Shown here in pieces: positions 21,491 to 31,083 of a stretch of 45,935 nt of DNA. The stretch spans positions 1-45,935 of IMG/VR virus record IMGVR_UViG_3300001920_000015, one strand, 5' to 3'. Origin of the DNA: a virus. The translations under genes were made by a program, and so were the position numbers. The notes beneath the pieces are model-generated. The model ran no database searches. It saw only the letters and a list, made by a program, of their open reading frames with translations, and was not told the DNA's origin. Each line of letters opens with the position of its first letter. Position 1 is the first letter of the stretch.

Positions 21491-23206
21491 TCAGGGCTCT
21501 TCCGCCGGAATCCCGGCGAAGGACACGGCGCAGTCGAGCAGGCCGTCGCTGTCGGCGTGGTGGCGCAGCTCGACCGTATCGCCCGCGAGCGTAACCAGCG
21601 CGAGCCAGCAGACGATCCGGATGTGTTCGGGGACGACAACGCGGCCTAGCGCGATGTCGATGCGCAATCGTTCGGCGTCATCGCCGTTGGCGCGTGTGAT
21701 CTCTGAAGATGCTTCGACGGCGCGGTAGAACACCTCGCCATCGGTCAGTTCGATGCGGACGTGGCGACGGCCCGCCTGCTGACGCAGGTTGCGGGTGACG
21801 CCGCAGGCCGCGACGGTGAGAGTGAGCGCGGTCTCGCCGATGGTCTCGATGACTTCCAGATCGTCGGTCCAGGTCGGCAGCCACAGCGCCTCGGCCCGGC
21901 CCTGCAACCCGTAGAGCAGGCTGCGGTGTGCGGCGCGTTCCGCGCGGCCGAACAGCCGCCACGCATGCGACTGCGTTGTCCACGCCAGCCCCGACAGATC
22001 ATCGGCCTGCGTGCGCCCCACCTCGCCGTCGAGCAGATCGAAGCGCCTGGCGAAGCGCGCGACCGGATCGGTTCGCTCCTCGCCGCGGTGCTCCAGCACC
22101 GGGAAGCCCCGGTAGCGTGTGGGCGGCAGTGCGGGCGGCCAGTCGCAGGGCTCAGTGGCTTCGAAGCGCAGTTGCGAGGACACCAGACTGTCGGTGTGGC
22201 GCCGCAGCTCCGGCGCGTCGGTCAGACGTGCGGTGCGACAGGGCATGAGGCGGGTGCCGATGGGCCACGCGCGGCGCGTCGGCGCACGCAAGGACACACG
22301 ACCGTTCCCGATCTGCACGATTTCGATCAATTCGTAGGTCGCGATATCACGCCAGAGCATGGCGAGGCTGCCGACTGCGAAGTCCAGGCCCGTGGTGTCG
22401 ACTGGGATCTCGACCGCGCCCACGACCAGTGTCGCACCAAGCCGCGTCGTATCGACGAACACCGGCAGCGCCCACGCGCGCGCCGTCCAGTCGAACAGCG
22501 CGTGTTCCACCCAGCGGCGTTCGACGCGATCGGCGAGCACCGCGAACTCCCACGAGCGCCTGGGCGCTTCGCGCAGCGGTGTGCGGGTGACGGTGCCGGC
22601 GACGGCGATCTGGACATCGGTGAGCCAGGCGAGCGTTTCGGTCAGCGGCTCGGACCAGTTGGGCGCCAGCGTCCATGCGTTCAGGCGCAGGCCGTCGATC
22701 CGGATCGACCGCGTCGCGCCATCGGCGAACGTCAGCACCGCGACCGCGTCGATCACCGGCGGGCCGTCGAGGCCGACCGTCAAGGTCAGCACCCGCTCCT
22801 GCAGCGGACGCAGCAACACGGGCAGTGCAGCAGGCGCTGTCAGGGTGCTGCCCGCATCGCCCTCCAGGCGCAGCGCGGCCAGCGTCTGCGGGTGGCTGCG
22901 CCAGGCATTCCACACCGCGAGATCGCGGGTGAGCTCGGAGACGACGTTGCCGAGCGAGAGCACGGTCGGGGTAAGGTGGATGCGATCAAAATAGTCCTCG
23001 GCGAAGCGGTGCGCGAGTCGCCCGGTCGCGGGCCAGCGCAGCGCGGCCGGCGCACGAAAGGCCCCCGCGAGGGCAGTGAGACGCACGCCGTGGTACGCGG
23101 CCGGTGAGAACGCGGCCTCGCCGAGCGCATTCAATTCGGGCGAGAGCGCGGGATTGGTCGCACCGAACAGGCGCGGTGTAGGCGCGATGCCGGTCAAGGC
23201 GGCCAT
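21491..23206 (-). CDS. Large distal tail protein
   Basis: This 571-residue protein has no family I can name. Its first third is mixed and its second half is beta-rich, with WLPTWTDDLEVIETIG followed by TLTVAACGVTRNLR, and HVRIELTDGEVFYRAVEASS. This resembles the central part of siphophage distal tail proteins that shape the baseplate. The start overlaps the previous stop as TGATG. Its position between the tape measure group and the BR0599 gene supports a tail-hub role. Confidence 0.65.
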   Translation of the reverse strand: MAALTGIAPTPRLFGATNPALSPELNALGEAAFSPAAYHGVRLTALAGAFRAPAALRWPATGRLAHRFAEDYFDRIHLTPTVLSLGNVVSELTRDLAVWNAWRSHPQTLAALRLEGDAGSTLTAPAALPVLLRPLQERVLTLTVGLDGPPVIDAVAVLTFADGATRSIRIDGLRLNAWTLAPNWSEPLTETLAWLTDVQIAVAGTVTRTPLREAPRRSWEFAVLADRVERRWVEHALFDWTARAWALPVFVDTTRLGATLVVGAVEIPVDTTGLDFAVGSLAMLWRDIATYELIEIVQIGNGRVSLRAPTRRAWPIGTRLMPCRTARLTDAPELRRHTDSLVSSQLRFEATEPCDWPPALPPTRYRGFPVLEHRGEERTDPVARFARRFDLLDGEVGRTQADDLSGLAWTTQSHAWRLFGRAERAAHRSLLYGLQGRAEALWLPTWTDDLEVIETIGETALTLTVAACGVTRNLRQQAGRRHVRIELTDGEVFYRAVEASSEITRANGDDAERLRIDIALGRVVVPEHIRIVCWLALVTLAGDTVELRHHADSDGLLDCAVSFAGIPAEEP

Positions 23207-24126
23207 CAGGGCAGATCCCGCAGGGCGACGCCGAAGCTGCCGGAATGCTGCGCCCCCGTCGGCCAGCCGGCGCCGTTGCGCTGCACCGGGTTGACCGCGT
23301 GCAGCGGATAGGCGCGCCAGCGCTCGGGGCCGTAGAGCAGCGGCTGGCTCAGGTCGAGGTGATCGAGCCGGCAGTAGCGCGCGTGGGCGAGGGTGGCGAC
23401 GATCGTCTGGCCCTGCGCCTGTCGCGCCATCAGCACGTCGATCGGCAGCAGCACGGTCGCCTGGTTGAACTGCGACGGCAGCGCATGCAGCAGGCCGGCC
23501 TTGTGCGAGACGCCGAGCAGATCGCCCGGATTGCCGCCATAGGTCGTGCGCCAGCCCGCGGCGCCTTCGAGACCGCAGTGAATGACACTGCTCTGATAGG
23601 TCCCGGCAGAGCTCGCGAAGAAGAAGCCGAGCCCGGGGCCGTCGTAGGGCAGCGCACCGAGATCGGTGCCGCTGTTGGCGGCGATGAACACCCGGCAGTT
23701 CGCCGAGGTGCCGACGACATCGCCACGGAACGCGCCCGAGGCCCACAGGCCGGTGCCGCCGATCTGCGGCATCGTCGAGACGCCGAAGTTCAGGTGCTGG
23801 TGACGATCGACGTTGTAGCGCAGGACGGCGTAGACCTCGTCCGGCGTGTCGAAGACATGCAGCACGGCCTCCGCCGGCCACTGGATCGGCGCATTGCTGA
23901 AACTCATGACCTTGACCGCATGCGGGCAGGCGCCTGTCAGCGCAGCGCCGGTCTGGCCGGTACCCGCCTGCAGACGCAGTTCGTTCGCGCTGGCAGTGAG
24001 CTGCACGAAAGCGACGCCGCGACGAAGAATGCCGTTCGCAAGCGTCCAGCCGCGCGCGGTGAGCGTCGTTTCGATCAAGGTCTTCAGCGCCGCGAAACCC
24101 GCGACCTGGCCAGTGACGGTCGCCAT
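23206..24126 (-). CDS. Tail/baseplate protein of unknown family
   Basis: This 306-residue protein starts MATVTGQVAGFAALKTLIET, continues with beta-rich segments (VYAVLRYNVDRHQHLNFGVS, LHVFDTPDEVYAVL) and ends GSFGVALRDLP. Its N-terminal part resembles that of the next upstream gene (TLIETTLTARGW versus DVLRALAEAAGW, YNVDRHQHLNFGV versus FKAYQNAAADYYN), suggesting a duplicated virion-protein fold. It overlaps both neighbours by one base (TGATG), the sign of a tightly coupled tail operon. Confidence 0.6.
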   Translation of the reverse strand: MATVTGQVAGFAALKTLIETTLTARGWTLANGILRRGVAFVQLTASANELRLQAGTGQTGAALTGACPHAVKVMSFSNAPIQWPAEAVLHVFDTPDEVYAVLRYNVDRHQHLNFGVSTMPQIGGTGLWASGAFRGDVVGTSANCRVFIAANSGTDLGALPYDGPGLGFFFASSAGTYQSSVIHCGLEGAAGWRTTYGGNPGDLLGVSHKAGLLHALPSQFNQATVLLPIDVLMARQAQGQTIVATLAHARYCRLDHLDLSQPLLYGPERWRAYPLHAVNPVQRNGAGWPTGAQHSGSFGVALRDLP

Positions 24127-25151
24127 CAGCTCATCTCCACGGCGACGTAATCGCGCCAGGTCGTGCGCGCGCCGTCCTGCAGGACGACGAAGGCGCGACC
24201 GCCGACGGCGCGGATCGCATCGACCGCCTGGCGCACGGACATGCCGGTCTGGTCGACCACCGCGCTGCCCTCCAGCTGCAGCACATTTTCGGAAGCGTTG
24301 TTGTAGCCGGAGACGAAGCTCACGCCATCGAGCAGGCCGTAAATGTTGCCGCTGCTGGGATAGGTGCGGGTTTCGGCGTCGTAGGCGCCGAAGCTCATGT
24401 CGTACAGCTCCAGCGGCTGCGGTTGGTGGAGGGTGCCGGCCGGCACCAGACAGCGGTTCCCTGTGCCGCTGCGGCCGACGTACTCCCCCGCAAGGCCGGC
24501 GTAGGTGGTGTCGGTCGCCTGGCCGTTGCCGAACGGCGAGATCTGCACCTTCCTCCAGGCGCCGCCGGCATCGCGCAGGAACAGGAACCCGTCGTTGTAG
24601 CCGGCCTCGCTGCTGCCGCGCCGGCCCTTGTACGGGAACCAGTGCGGGTCGCTGTAGCGCCGCGCATCGCGGCCGTCGAAGTGCCCGGCGACGATCAAGG
24701 GCGACGGAAACTCCCTCGGCCGGGCGTACGCCAGCGCCTTGCCGACGTAGACGTGCGCGTAGATCGGCGAGCCGACCTTGAGGGCGCCGACGATCCGGCG
24801 CGGACTGGCGGTCAGGAAGACCGAGATCGCCTGGTTGTGGCAGGGCACGCCGCTGGTCTTGATGCCCGGCTGCGCCTCGAACGGCGCTGCCGGCACATAG
24901 CCGATCATGGTCGCGGCCAGCAGGTTGTAGTAATCCGCCGCGGCATTTTGGTACGCCTTGAAGCCGACGGTGATCTCCTCTTCCCCGGTGGTGCCGGTGG
25001 AGCGCAGGATCAGTTCGCGCTCCGGAATCGAGGCATCGAAGCGCAGCGTCGTCCAGCCAGCAGCTTCGGCGAGCGCGCGCAGCACATCCAGCAGTTGCAG
25101 GTGTGCATCCGGGCCGGCGCCCTTGACCACCGTGTCGATCAGGTACGCCAT
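24126..25151 (-). CDS. Tail/virion surface protein of unknown family
   Basis: This 341-residue protein has VLRALAEAAGWTTLRF, EEITVGFKAYQNAAADYYN, HWFPYKGRRGSSEAGYND and a C-terminal domain with RAFVVLQDGARTTWRDYVAVEMS. The AxxYYN...GY segments recall phage surface proteins that package short tail-tip domains, but I cannot name the family. It overlaps the tape measure stop as TGATG. Confidence 0.6.
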   Translation of the reverse strand: MAYLIDTVVKGAGPDAHLQLLDVLRALAEAAGWTTLRFDASIPERELILRSTGTTGEEEITVGFKAYQNAAADYYNLLAATMIGYVPAAPFEAQPGIKTSGVPCHNQAISVFLTASPRRIVGALKVGSPIYAHVYVGKALAYARPREFPSPLIVAGHFDGRDARRYSDPHWFPYKGRRGSSEAGYNDGFLFLRDAGGAWRKVQISPFGNGQATDTTYAGLAGEYVGRSGTGNRCLVPAGTLHQPQPLELYDMSFGAYDAETRTYPSSGNIYGLLDGVSFVSGYNNASENVLQLEGSAVVDQTGMSVRQAVDAIRAVGGRAFVVLQDGARTTWRDYVAVEMS

Positions 25152-28100
25152 CAGCCACCGATCCTTTGACGCAGGAAGCTGCCGTTACGGTCGATCACGT
25201 TGAGGATGGTCTGCTCCAGGCCCCGGCTCTGTGCCATCGACTCGGCGAGCGCATCGGTGTTGATCGCGTTGATCAGGCGCAGGTTGAGCTGCGGGTTCAG
25301 GCCCGATGCCGCACGGGCGAGGCCACCTTCGGCGAAGTTGACGCGCGGCGCGCGGGGCAGCGAGACGGCTGGCAGCGATGCGCGCGCGAACCGGCGCGCA
25401 TGCCAGGCCTCCAGCGCCGGCATGCCGCGGCGGTTGAAGTCCTCCAGAAACGGCAGCGCGCCGGGCTGGCGCACGACGGCGGCGCGCGTGACGAATTCGA
25501 AATCCGACAGCCACGCCGGGATGCTGTCGCTGGTCGCCGTGCCCGGTCCGCGCACATGGCCGCCGGTGGCGTACCCGCCTCCGCCATTGAAGGTCGCCTG
25601 CGCGATCAGGCCGGCGATGGTCGCACCCTGTGCGATGGCGCCCGCGATGAACGGAATGTTCTGTGGGAAGCCGACCTTGCTCGCTTCGGCGACGTTGTTG
25701 GCAAGCGCGAGCGCCGCCTGGACGATGGCGAACGCCTTCGACAGCGCGAACAAGGCGCGGTAGGTCGCGCTCTGCTCGCCGCCGAAGGATTTGGCGATGT
25801 CGGCAAGCTGGCCGAAGGTGGCGGACGCACCCGCGAGCAGCACCTGCGTCTGTGCCGATTGCAGTTGCGCCAGCGCGGCCTGGTGCTGGCGCTCGATCGT
25901 TTCTTCCTGCGCGTCCCACTGCGCATTCAGATCGGCGCGCTGCGAACGGAACTGCGCGAGCAGCGCGAGCTGCTCGGCGTACCAGGCTTCGAGCCGCGTG
26001 CGAGACTGTTCGATCTGCGCGAGTTCGCCGCCGGTCTGGCCGAGATCCGGCGTCGCGCCGGGCACGCGGTCGAGCGCCGCATCGGGTTTGCGAAAGCTCG
26101 TCTGCACCACGCGCGCCATCGCGGCGTCGAACGCGGTCTTGGTCGCGATTCCATCGCGCAGCGCGTCATTCAGGAGCGCGACCTGTACCCGCGCCTCTTC
26201 CAGCGCGACTTCGGTCGGTGTGCGCAGGCTGGCGCGCAGGGTCTCGTAGGCGCGCGTGGTCTTCTCGAGTTCGGCCTTGCGTTCGCGTTCGGCGTCCGCA
26301 GCGGCGCGCGCGGTGTCGAGGGCTTCGGCCTCGGCGACGAGTTGCGCCTTCAGCGCAGGCGCAATCGCCTTCAGCGCGCCCTGCGTGGTCTCGTAACGGA
26401 GGCGCGCGGCCTCGCCGGCACGGGTCTGCCCGGCTTCGACCTCACCGAGCAGCGCGACCTCGCGGCGCAGGGACTCCAGTTCGCGCTCGGCGGACTCGCG
26501 GGCGCGATCGGCGTCGGTTGCCTTCGGCTTCGGCGCGCGCGGCCCCTTCGGCGCCTTGAACTGTTCTTCGATCTGCGCGCGGCGCGTCTTCTCGAAGGCT
26601 GCGAGCGATACGCCCTCGACCTGGGCGACGCCACCGGCGCGCAACGCCGCGATGTCGCGTTCCAGCTCGCGCAACTGCTGCGCCTTGGCGACGGCGCGAT
26701 CCTGACCGAGCGCGGCCTGCGCACGACCGAGGGCGTTGATTGCATTGGTCTGCCTGGCCTGCGTCGCCGCCTGCGCGTCGGCTCTCGCCTGTTCGGCGTT
26801 GGCCTCGCGCTGCAGGGCCGCCTGCTCTTGGCGCAGCGAACGGATGCGTTGCTTGGTGTCGACATCGACCTCGGGGCTGGCCAGCACCGCATCAAGCGAG
26901 TTGATGCCACCGAGTTCGCGCCACTCGTTGCCGATGCGATCGAGCTCGTCGGTGGTCTTCGCCAGCCGGAACGCGAGATCCTCGCGGCCGATGTTGCGGA
27001 TCGTCTGCCAGACCCCGCCGATGACCTTGCCGAGCGCGATCCACGCGCGCTCGAGCGAGCCGGCGCGGGCGTAGGCTTCCTGCACGCGCTGCTCATGGAC
27101 CTGAGCGAATGTCTCGATCGCCAGACGCGCGGCGTCGTGCGCGCGCCCCTGCGCTTCGAGCGCGCGAACATGCTGGTAGACCTCGACCGAGAGGAAGCGG
27201 TACTGTTGGTTCAGTTCGATCAGCTGCGCGGACGGCGCGCGCGCCAGCGCGATGACCTTCCGGGTGGTGTCCTCGATCGACGCCCGGTAAGGGTCGAGAG
27301 ATCGACCGCAGCGCGTGCCGCGGCTTCGAGCGTGTCGCCTGCGACGGTGCCTGCGGCGGCCAGCGCGGTCAGCGCGGCCTCGGCATTGCCGTACTCGCCG
27401 GTCGCGCCGCCGACGCTGTCCTTCACCACGCGCAGCTGGCCGGCGGTGGTCGCAGCCGCATTGCCGCTGGCGATCAGCGCACGCTCGTAGGCCTGCGTCT
27501 CGCGGTAGCCGGAGAGTGTCGCGACCGCGACGCTGCCGATCACCGCCGCGACCAGGGCGAGGCCCGCGACCATCGGCGTGATCGCGCCGAGCAACGCGCG
27601 GGCGGCGGGCACGATGCCGCCGAAAGAGTCCTTCAACTGCCCGCCCTGCTGGATCGCGACCAGCCACGGCTTCTGGCCTCCGGCCAGGGACGTGAAGATG
27701 TCGGTGATCTGCGCTGGCAGCTGACGCATCGCCTGCCGGGTCTGGCCGACCGAGATCCCGTACTGGTCCACCGCCCGGCGACCGACGTCGGTCGCGCGCG
27801 CGGCGGTGGCGGTCGCGGTGGCGAGCCCGGTGCGGGTTGTCGCCAGGCGCGCTTCGAGCGCGTCGGCACGACGATTGATCTCCAGCATCCGCAGTTCGGC
27901 GTCGCGGCGCAGGGCCTGCGCTTGACCCAGGGCCGCGGTGCGTTCGGCTGGCGTGCGCAGTTCCTCCAGGTTCGCGGCGCTGAACACGGCCGTGGACGCG
28001 GCGCGGCGTTCGGCGATGCGCGCCTGCTCGGTCGCCTGCTGGCGCAGGGCGGCGGCATTGCGGGCCGCCGCCTCGGCCTCAAGGCGCGTGCGTCGCTCGA

Positions 28101-28296
28101 CTTCGGCGGTGATCGCGCGCTGCGCGGCAAGGACGGGCGCCGCCTGCGCATCGACGGTCACGGCCCGGCCGGCGGCGCGCACCTGGCCCAAGGCACGATC
28201 GACCTGGGCCAGTGCGGTCTGCAGTCGACCGAGACTGGTCTCGGCCTGCGCGGAGTCGCCGCGGACCTTCAGGTTGAGGACGAAATCCTGGTTCAT
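25151..28296 (-). pseudogene. Tape measure protein, split by one frameshift
   Basis: The two parts together make a tail-length tape measure protein of about 1,048 residues. The N-terminal part (from 28296) has a TMP_2-like region: LPAQITDIFTSLAGGQKPWL, then hydrophobic segments PMVAGLALVAAVIGSVAVA. It ends in frame as AVDLSTLTG, after which the reading changes to SIEDTTRKVIALARAP in another frame and continues in long coiled coils to 25151. The break lies at a GGG run (27283-27285 on the plus strand). A single missing G, or a -1 slip there, would give the expected LTGASIEDT. Hence the gene is a decayed copy, a sequence error, or (less likely) a programmed slip. The tape measure sets tail length and spans the tail tube. 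Confidence 0.85.
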
Positions 28297-28334
28297 GAGG
28301 ACGTCTTCATCGGGATCGATTCACGGCACCTGGA

Positions 28335-28484
28335 TCACAGTCCGCCGCGCAGAGACTTCACGCGTGCCTCAGCGGCGTCCCCGCCCCACACGGCCGTGGC
28401 CACGTCCTCGATGAAGTCCGCGCGACGCTGACGTTCGCCCCGGTCGACGGCCTCGAAGGTCGCGAGGAGCTGGCGCTCGGTCAT
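28335..28484 (-). CDS. Tail assembly chaperone, second small protein (gpT-like position)
   Basis: This 49-residue ORF (MTERQLLATFEAVDRGERQR ... VKSLRGGL) lies directly between the gpG-like chaperone and the tape measure gene. In lambda-like phages this site holds the gpT extension, usually made by a -1 frameshift; here it has its own ATG, overlapping the gpG-like stop as ATGA. The protein is mostly helical. The role is inferred from position and coupling, and no domain is recognised. Confidence 0.65.
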   Translation of the reverse strand: MTERQLLATFEAVDRGERQRRADFIEDVATAVWGGDAAEARVKSLRGGL

Positions 28485-28987
28485 GCAGCCGAGTCGGGCG
28501 AGGTCGCCGCAGCCGGCGGCGGCGAGTCGGGCGAAGAGATCGCCCCAGCGGAGGCGCCGGCCGCGAGCAGCTGGACCTCGCGCAGCTGTGCCTCGCGAAG
28601 TTCCGCCAGCACCTCGCGCACGAAAAAAGCCGCGTTCACCGCGAACCAGGTCGCGAGATACAGCTCCAGTTCGTCCGGCGGCAGTGCTTCGAACCAGGCG
28701 ACTTCGACATCGCCCGCCTGCGCCGCGATCGCGGGAATCACCGCGCGGTGACGTCCGAACATCCGGCGCACCTGCGCATACCGCAGCGCGCCGTCGGAGC
28801 TTGCGGCAACCAGGTCGGCGATGAAGGCCGAGGCACGGTCTGCGATGTCCAGACCCTCGAAGAAACCGTACTCGCGCAGGACGACCGTGCGACCGCCGAG
28901 AACCAGGGTGCGGTCCGGATGCAGGATTGCGAGATCGTCCGCGGCGGCAGTCTCAGGCGCAGGCGCGACGGGCAGTTTCGTGGCCAT
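28481..28987 (-). CDS. Tail assembly chaperone (gpG-like, DUF6631-like)
   Basis: This 168-residue protein has LHPDRTLVLGGRTVVLREYG and FFEGLDIADRASAFIADLV, then a helical region (ELYLATWFAVNAAFFVREVL) and a Ser/Pro/Ala-rich tail. The LHPDRTLxLxGRxLxxREYGF pattern is, I believe, that of DUF6631 phage proteins that precede tape measure genes. It is expected to chaperone the tape measure and tail tube. It overlaps the tail tube gene as TGATG and the gpT-like gene as ATGA. Confidence 0.75.
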   Translation of the reverse strand: MATKLPVAPAPETAAADDLAILHPDRTLVLGGRTVVLREYGFFEGLDIADRASAFIADLVAASSDGALRYAQVRRMFGRHRAVIPAIAAQAGDVEVAWFEALPPDELELYLATWFAVNAAFFVREVLAELREAQLREVQLLAAGASAGAISSPDSPPPAAATSPDSAA

Positions 28988-29742
28988 CAGACCACCTCCG
29001 GCAGATCGAGCCGACCGAAGCCGCCGAGCAGCGGGTCGGCGGCGGCCTCGGCATCGAACAGCACCGATGCGCTCAGCTCGAACTGGCCGAACGACTCGTG
29101 GATCAGGCCGAGGTTGGAGACCGGATTGAACTGCACCCGGTAGAGGCGCACCTGCACCGGCGCGTTGTCGAGCGAGTTGGTGCCGTCCAGATACAGGAAG
29201 CGTTCGGGCGCCGGGGTGGTGAGCATCGCCACACTGGTGCGCGCGCCATAGCGGTAAGCCGCACGCAACGGCTGGGTGAACGTCGCGAGATTCAGCAGCT
29301 TGATCAGGCCCGCACGCACGCTCTCGATGCGGTAGTGGGTGTTCGCCACCAGCGTCGCGGGCGCGGCATTGCCATCGGTGAGCACGAACTGGCTGATGGT
29401 GGTGTGATCGAGCGCGATCACATCGTTCGCGGCGAGCCCGGACGGGAAGGCCTCGCCGGTGACCGTGCCGGCGGCGATCGTCGCCTTGCTCGCGTAAAGG
29501 CCGAGCAGCAGGTTATCGATGTCGGCCCAGTTGATCGCGACGGTGAGTTCCGCCTCCTTGCCCTTTTGCAGTACCGCCGAGGTCAGACGGTTGCCCGAGT
29601 AGGACTCCTTGCGGGTCTCGGTCTCGGTCTTGAGGGTGAGATCGCACTTGGGGGCATCGCCCACCCAGCGCAGCGCGCCGGGGCGACCGCCAGGCAGGCG
29701 AGTGCCCAGATAGAGTTTTCCCTGGAACGAAAAGTCCTGCAT
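28987..29742 (-). CDS. Major tail tube protein
   Basis: This 251-residue protein has the alternating beta structure of a siphophage tail tube subunit, with MQDFSFQGKLYLGTRLPGG at the start, ETETRKESYSGNRLTSAVLQ in the middle and FGQFELSASVLFDAEA near the end. It polymerises around the tape measure. It sits immediately upstream of the tail assembly chaperones, as in most siphophages, and starts at a TGATG overlap. Confidence 0.85.
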   Translation of the reverse strand: MQDFSFQGKLYLGTRLPGGRPGALRWVGDAPKCDLTLKTETETRKESYSGNRLTSAVLQKGKEAELTVAINWADIDNLLLGLYASKATIAAGTVTGEAFPSGLAANDVIALDHTTISQFVLTDGNAAPATLVANTHYRIESVRAGLIKLLNLATFTQPLRAAYRYGARTSVAMLTTPAPERFLYLDGTNSLDNAPVQVRLYRVQFNPVSNLGLIHESFGQFELSASVLFDAEAAADPLLGGFGRLDLPEVV

Positions 29743-30071
29743 CAGACGCTCCTGGCCGATGTGTCGACGGCCGGTTCGGTGGAGGTGGGATCGGCCGTGG
29801 CGCGCGCGCGGCGGTCAGTGGCCTTCGTCATGTGTGTGTGCGCCGGGGGCGCATCGACCGCCACCGCATCGGGGAGGCGCTCGTCAGCGACAGGCGCCTC
29901 CAAAGCGGGTGCGGACGTTGCGTCCCCGATGACGGGCGGCGGCGCGATCAGGCCCCACGCCTCGAGCAGGGCGGCATCGGGGTCGTTGACGCTGAGTTCG
30001 ATCCCTTCCGGCGGCGGGTTGTAGGCGATGCCTTCGTGGGTGTGGGGGTGGTAGAGGCGAATGGTTTTCAT
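29742..30071 (-). CDS. Small head-tail region protein (DUF7210-like)
   Basis: This 109-residue protein starts MKTIRLYHPHTHEGIAYNPP with a GIELSVNDPDAALLEAWGLI pattern, the hallmark of short phage proteins placed next to tail genes (DUF7210-like). The rest is a proline- and alanine-rich low-complexity tail. Its start overlaps the minor tail protein Z stop (ATGA), and its stop overlaps the tail tube start (TGATG). Function is not known. Confidence 0.6.
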   Translation of the reverse strand: MKTIRLYHPHTHEGIAYNPPPEGIELSVNDPDAALLEAWGLIAPPPVIGDATSAPALEAPVADERLPDAVAVDAPPAHTHMTKATDRRARATADPTSTEPAVDTSARSV

Positions 30072-30691
30072 GTGCGTGGTGCGTCGGGGGAAGGTGGGGC
30101 GGACGCTCCGGCGGCGAGCCGCAGGAGACGTTCGGACTCGGCGGCGAGCACGCCGCGGGCGTAGTCGACCAATCGCTCGGGACGGCGGCCTTTGGCGAGC
30201 ATTTGCGCGGCGGTGGCGCCGTACTCGGCCACCAGCGGCTGGCGTCGTTTGCCGGCATAGCGGCCTTGCTGCATCGGGCGCTTGGGGCCTTCGCGGCGGA
30301 ACACCTGTGCGTTGCGATTCACGCCCACGCCCAGAAAGGCGTGCTCGCGCAGGCTGCGTTTGCCGCGGATGATGGTGGCGGTGACGCCACGCTTAGTGGG
30401 ACGTGCGGCGAAATTCCGCAGGCCGATGCCGCGGAAGCGGCCGACCAGACGCACGCCCTCGTCGGTGGTGCGCGATGACAGGTCTTGCGTGATGCGGCGC
30501 GCACCAATCTGGTACTCGGCCTGGATATCGCGACGCGCCTGGACCGGAAGACGCCGGGACAATGTGCCGATTGCGCGCGTGTGCAGGGTCGGCAGGCGCG
30601 ACGCCAGCAGGCTCAGATTGCGAGAGGCGGACAGCAGGCCGTCGAGATCGGCGTGTAGGAACGCGCCGTCTTGCGGGGCGCGCGCGCTCAC
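30068..30691 (-). CDS. Minor tail protein Z
   Basis: This 207-residue protein resembles the prophage minor tail protein Z family, which takes part in joining tail to head. Visible segments are RLPVQARRDIQAEYQIGAR, RGVTATIIRGKRSLREHAFL and a basic central stretch, with the FRGIGLRNFAAR motif. The GTG start at 30691 follows about 2 kb of inserted plus-strand cargo, so the tail operon is interrupted between the head-tail completion genes and this one. Confidence 0.75.
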   Translation of the reverse strand: MSARAPQDGAFLHADLDGLLSASRNLSLLASRLPTLHTRAIGTLSRRLPVQARRDIQAEYQIGARRITQDLSSRTTDEGVRLVGRFRGIGLRNFAARPTKRGVTATIIRGKRSLREHAFLGVGVNRNAQVFRREGPKRPMQQGRYAGKRRQPLVAEYGATAAQMLAKGRRPERLVDYARGVLAAESERLLRLAAGASAPPSPDAPRT

Positions 30692-30779
30692 GGCCGCCCC
30701 GTCACGAAAATGGGCATAGGATGTTGATGTGTTGGGAAAAGAGCGTGATGGCCAAGACCACGGCGGTCACTCGTAGCTG

Positions 30780-30974
30780 GTGCTAGAAATGCGAGACAAA
30801 TTCATCGCTGCAGTCGACACCGAGCGTCACCCGGACTACGAAGCGTTCTTGAAGGGCAAGGTCAGTCGCGCCCGCACGCAGGCAACTGAGGGCAGGCATG
30901 TCTCGAACGAGGACATTGAGGCAGAATTCTCGAAACGTCGCGATGCGGTGCGGCGTGAGCAGGGCAGGCGCTGA
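30780..30974 (+). CDS. Antitoxin-like small protein (possibly frameshifted)
   Basis: This 64-residue reading frame (EMRDKFIAAVDTERHPDYEA ... SNEDIEAEFSKRRDAVRREQ) resembles the C-terminal part of type II antitoxins. It has no good ribosome binding site. An ATG at 30748 with AAGAG upstream opens MAKTTAVTRS in another frame and stops at 30786. Joining the two by one base change would give MAKTTAVTRS-VLEMRDKF and so on, about 74 residues, a more natural antitoxin length. No toxin partner is visible nearby. It is on the plus strand inside a minus-strand operon, so it is cargo. Confidence 0.45.
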   Translation: MLEMRDKFIAAVDTERHPDYEAFLKGKVSRARTQATEGRHVSNEDIEAEFSKRRDAVRREQGRR

Positions 30975-31083
30975 CCTAGGCTAGCTACACCTTCCAGACA
31001 CCCCTACCGCTTGTCGGAAAGTGTTAGCAGCAAGCCAAATGGAGCCTGTTTTGCGCTAGATTCGGCTGAAATGGGGGGTGCCT

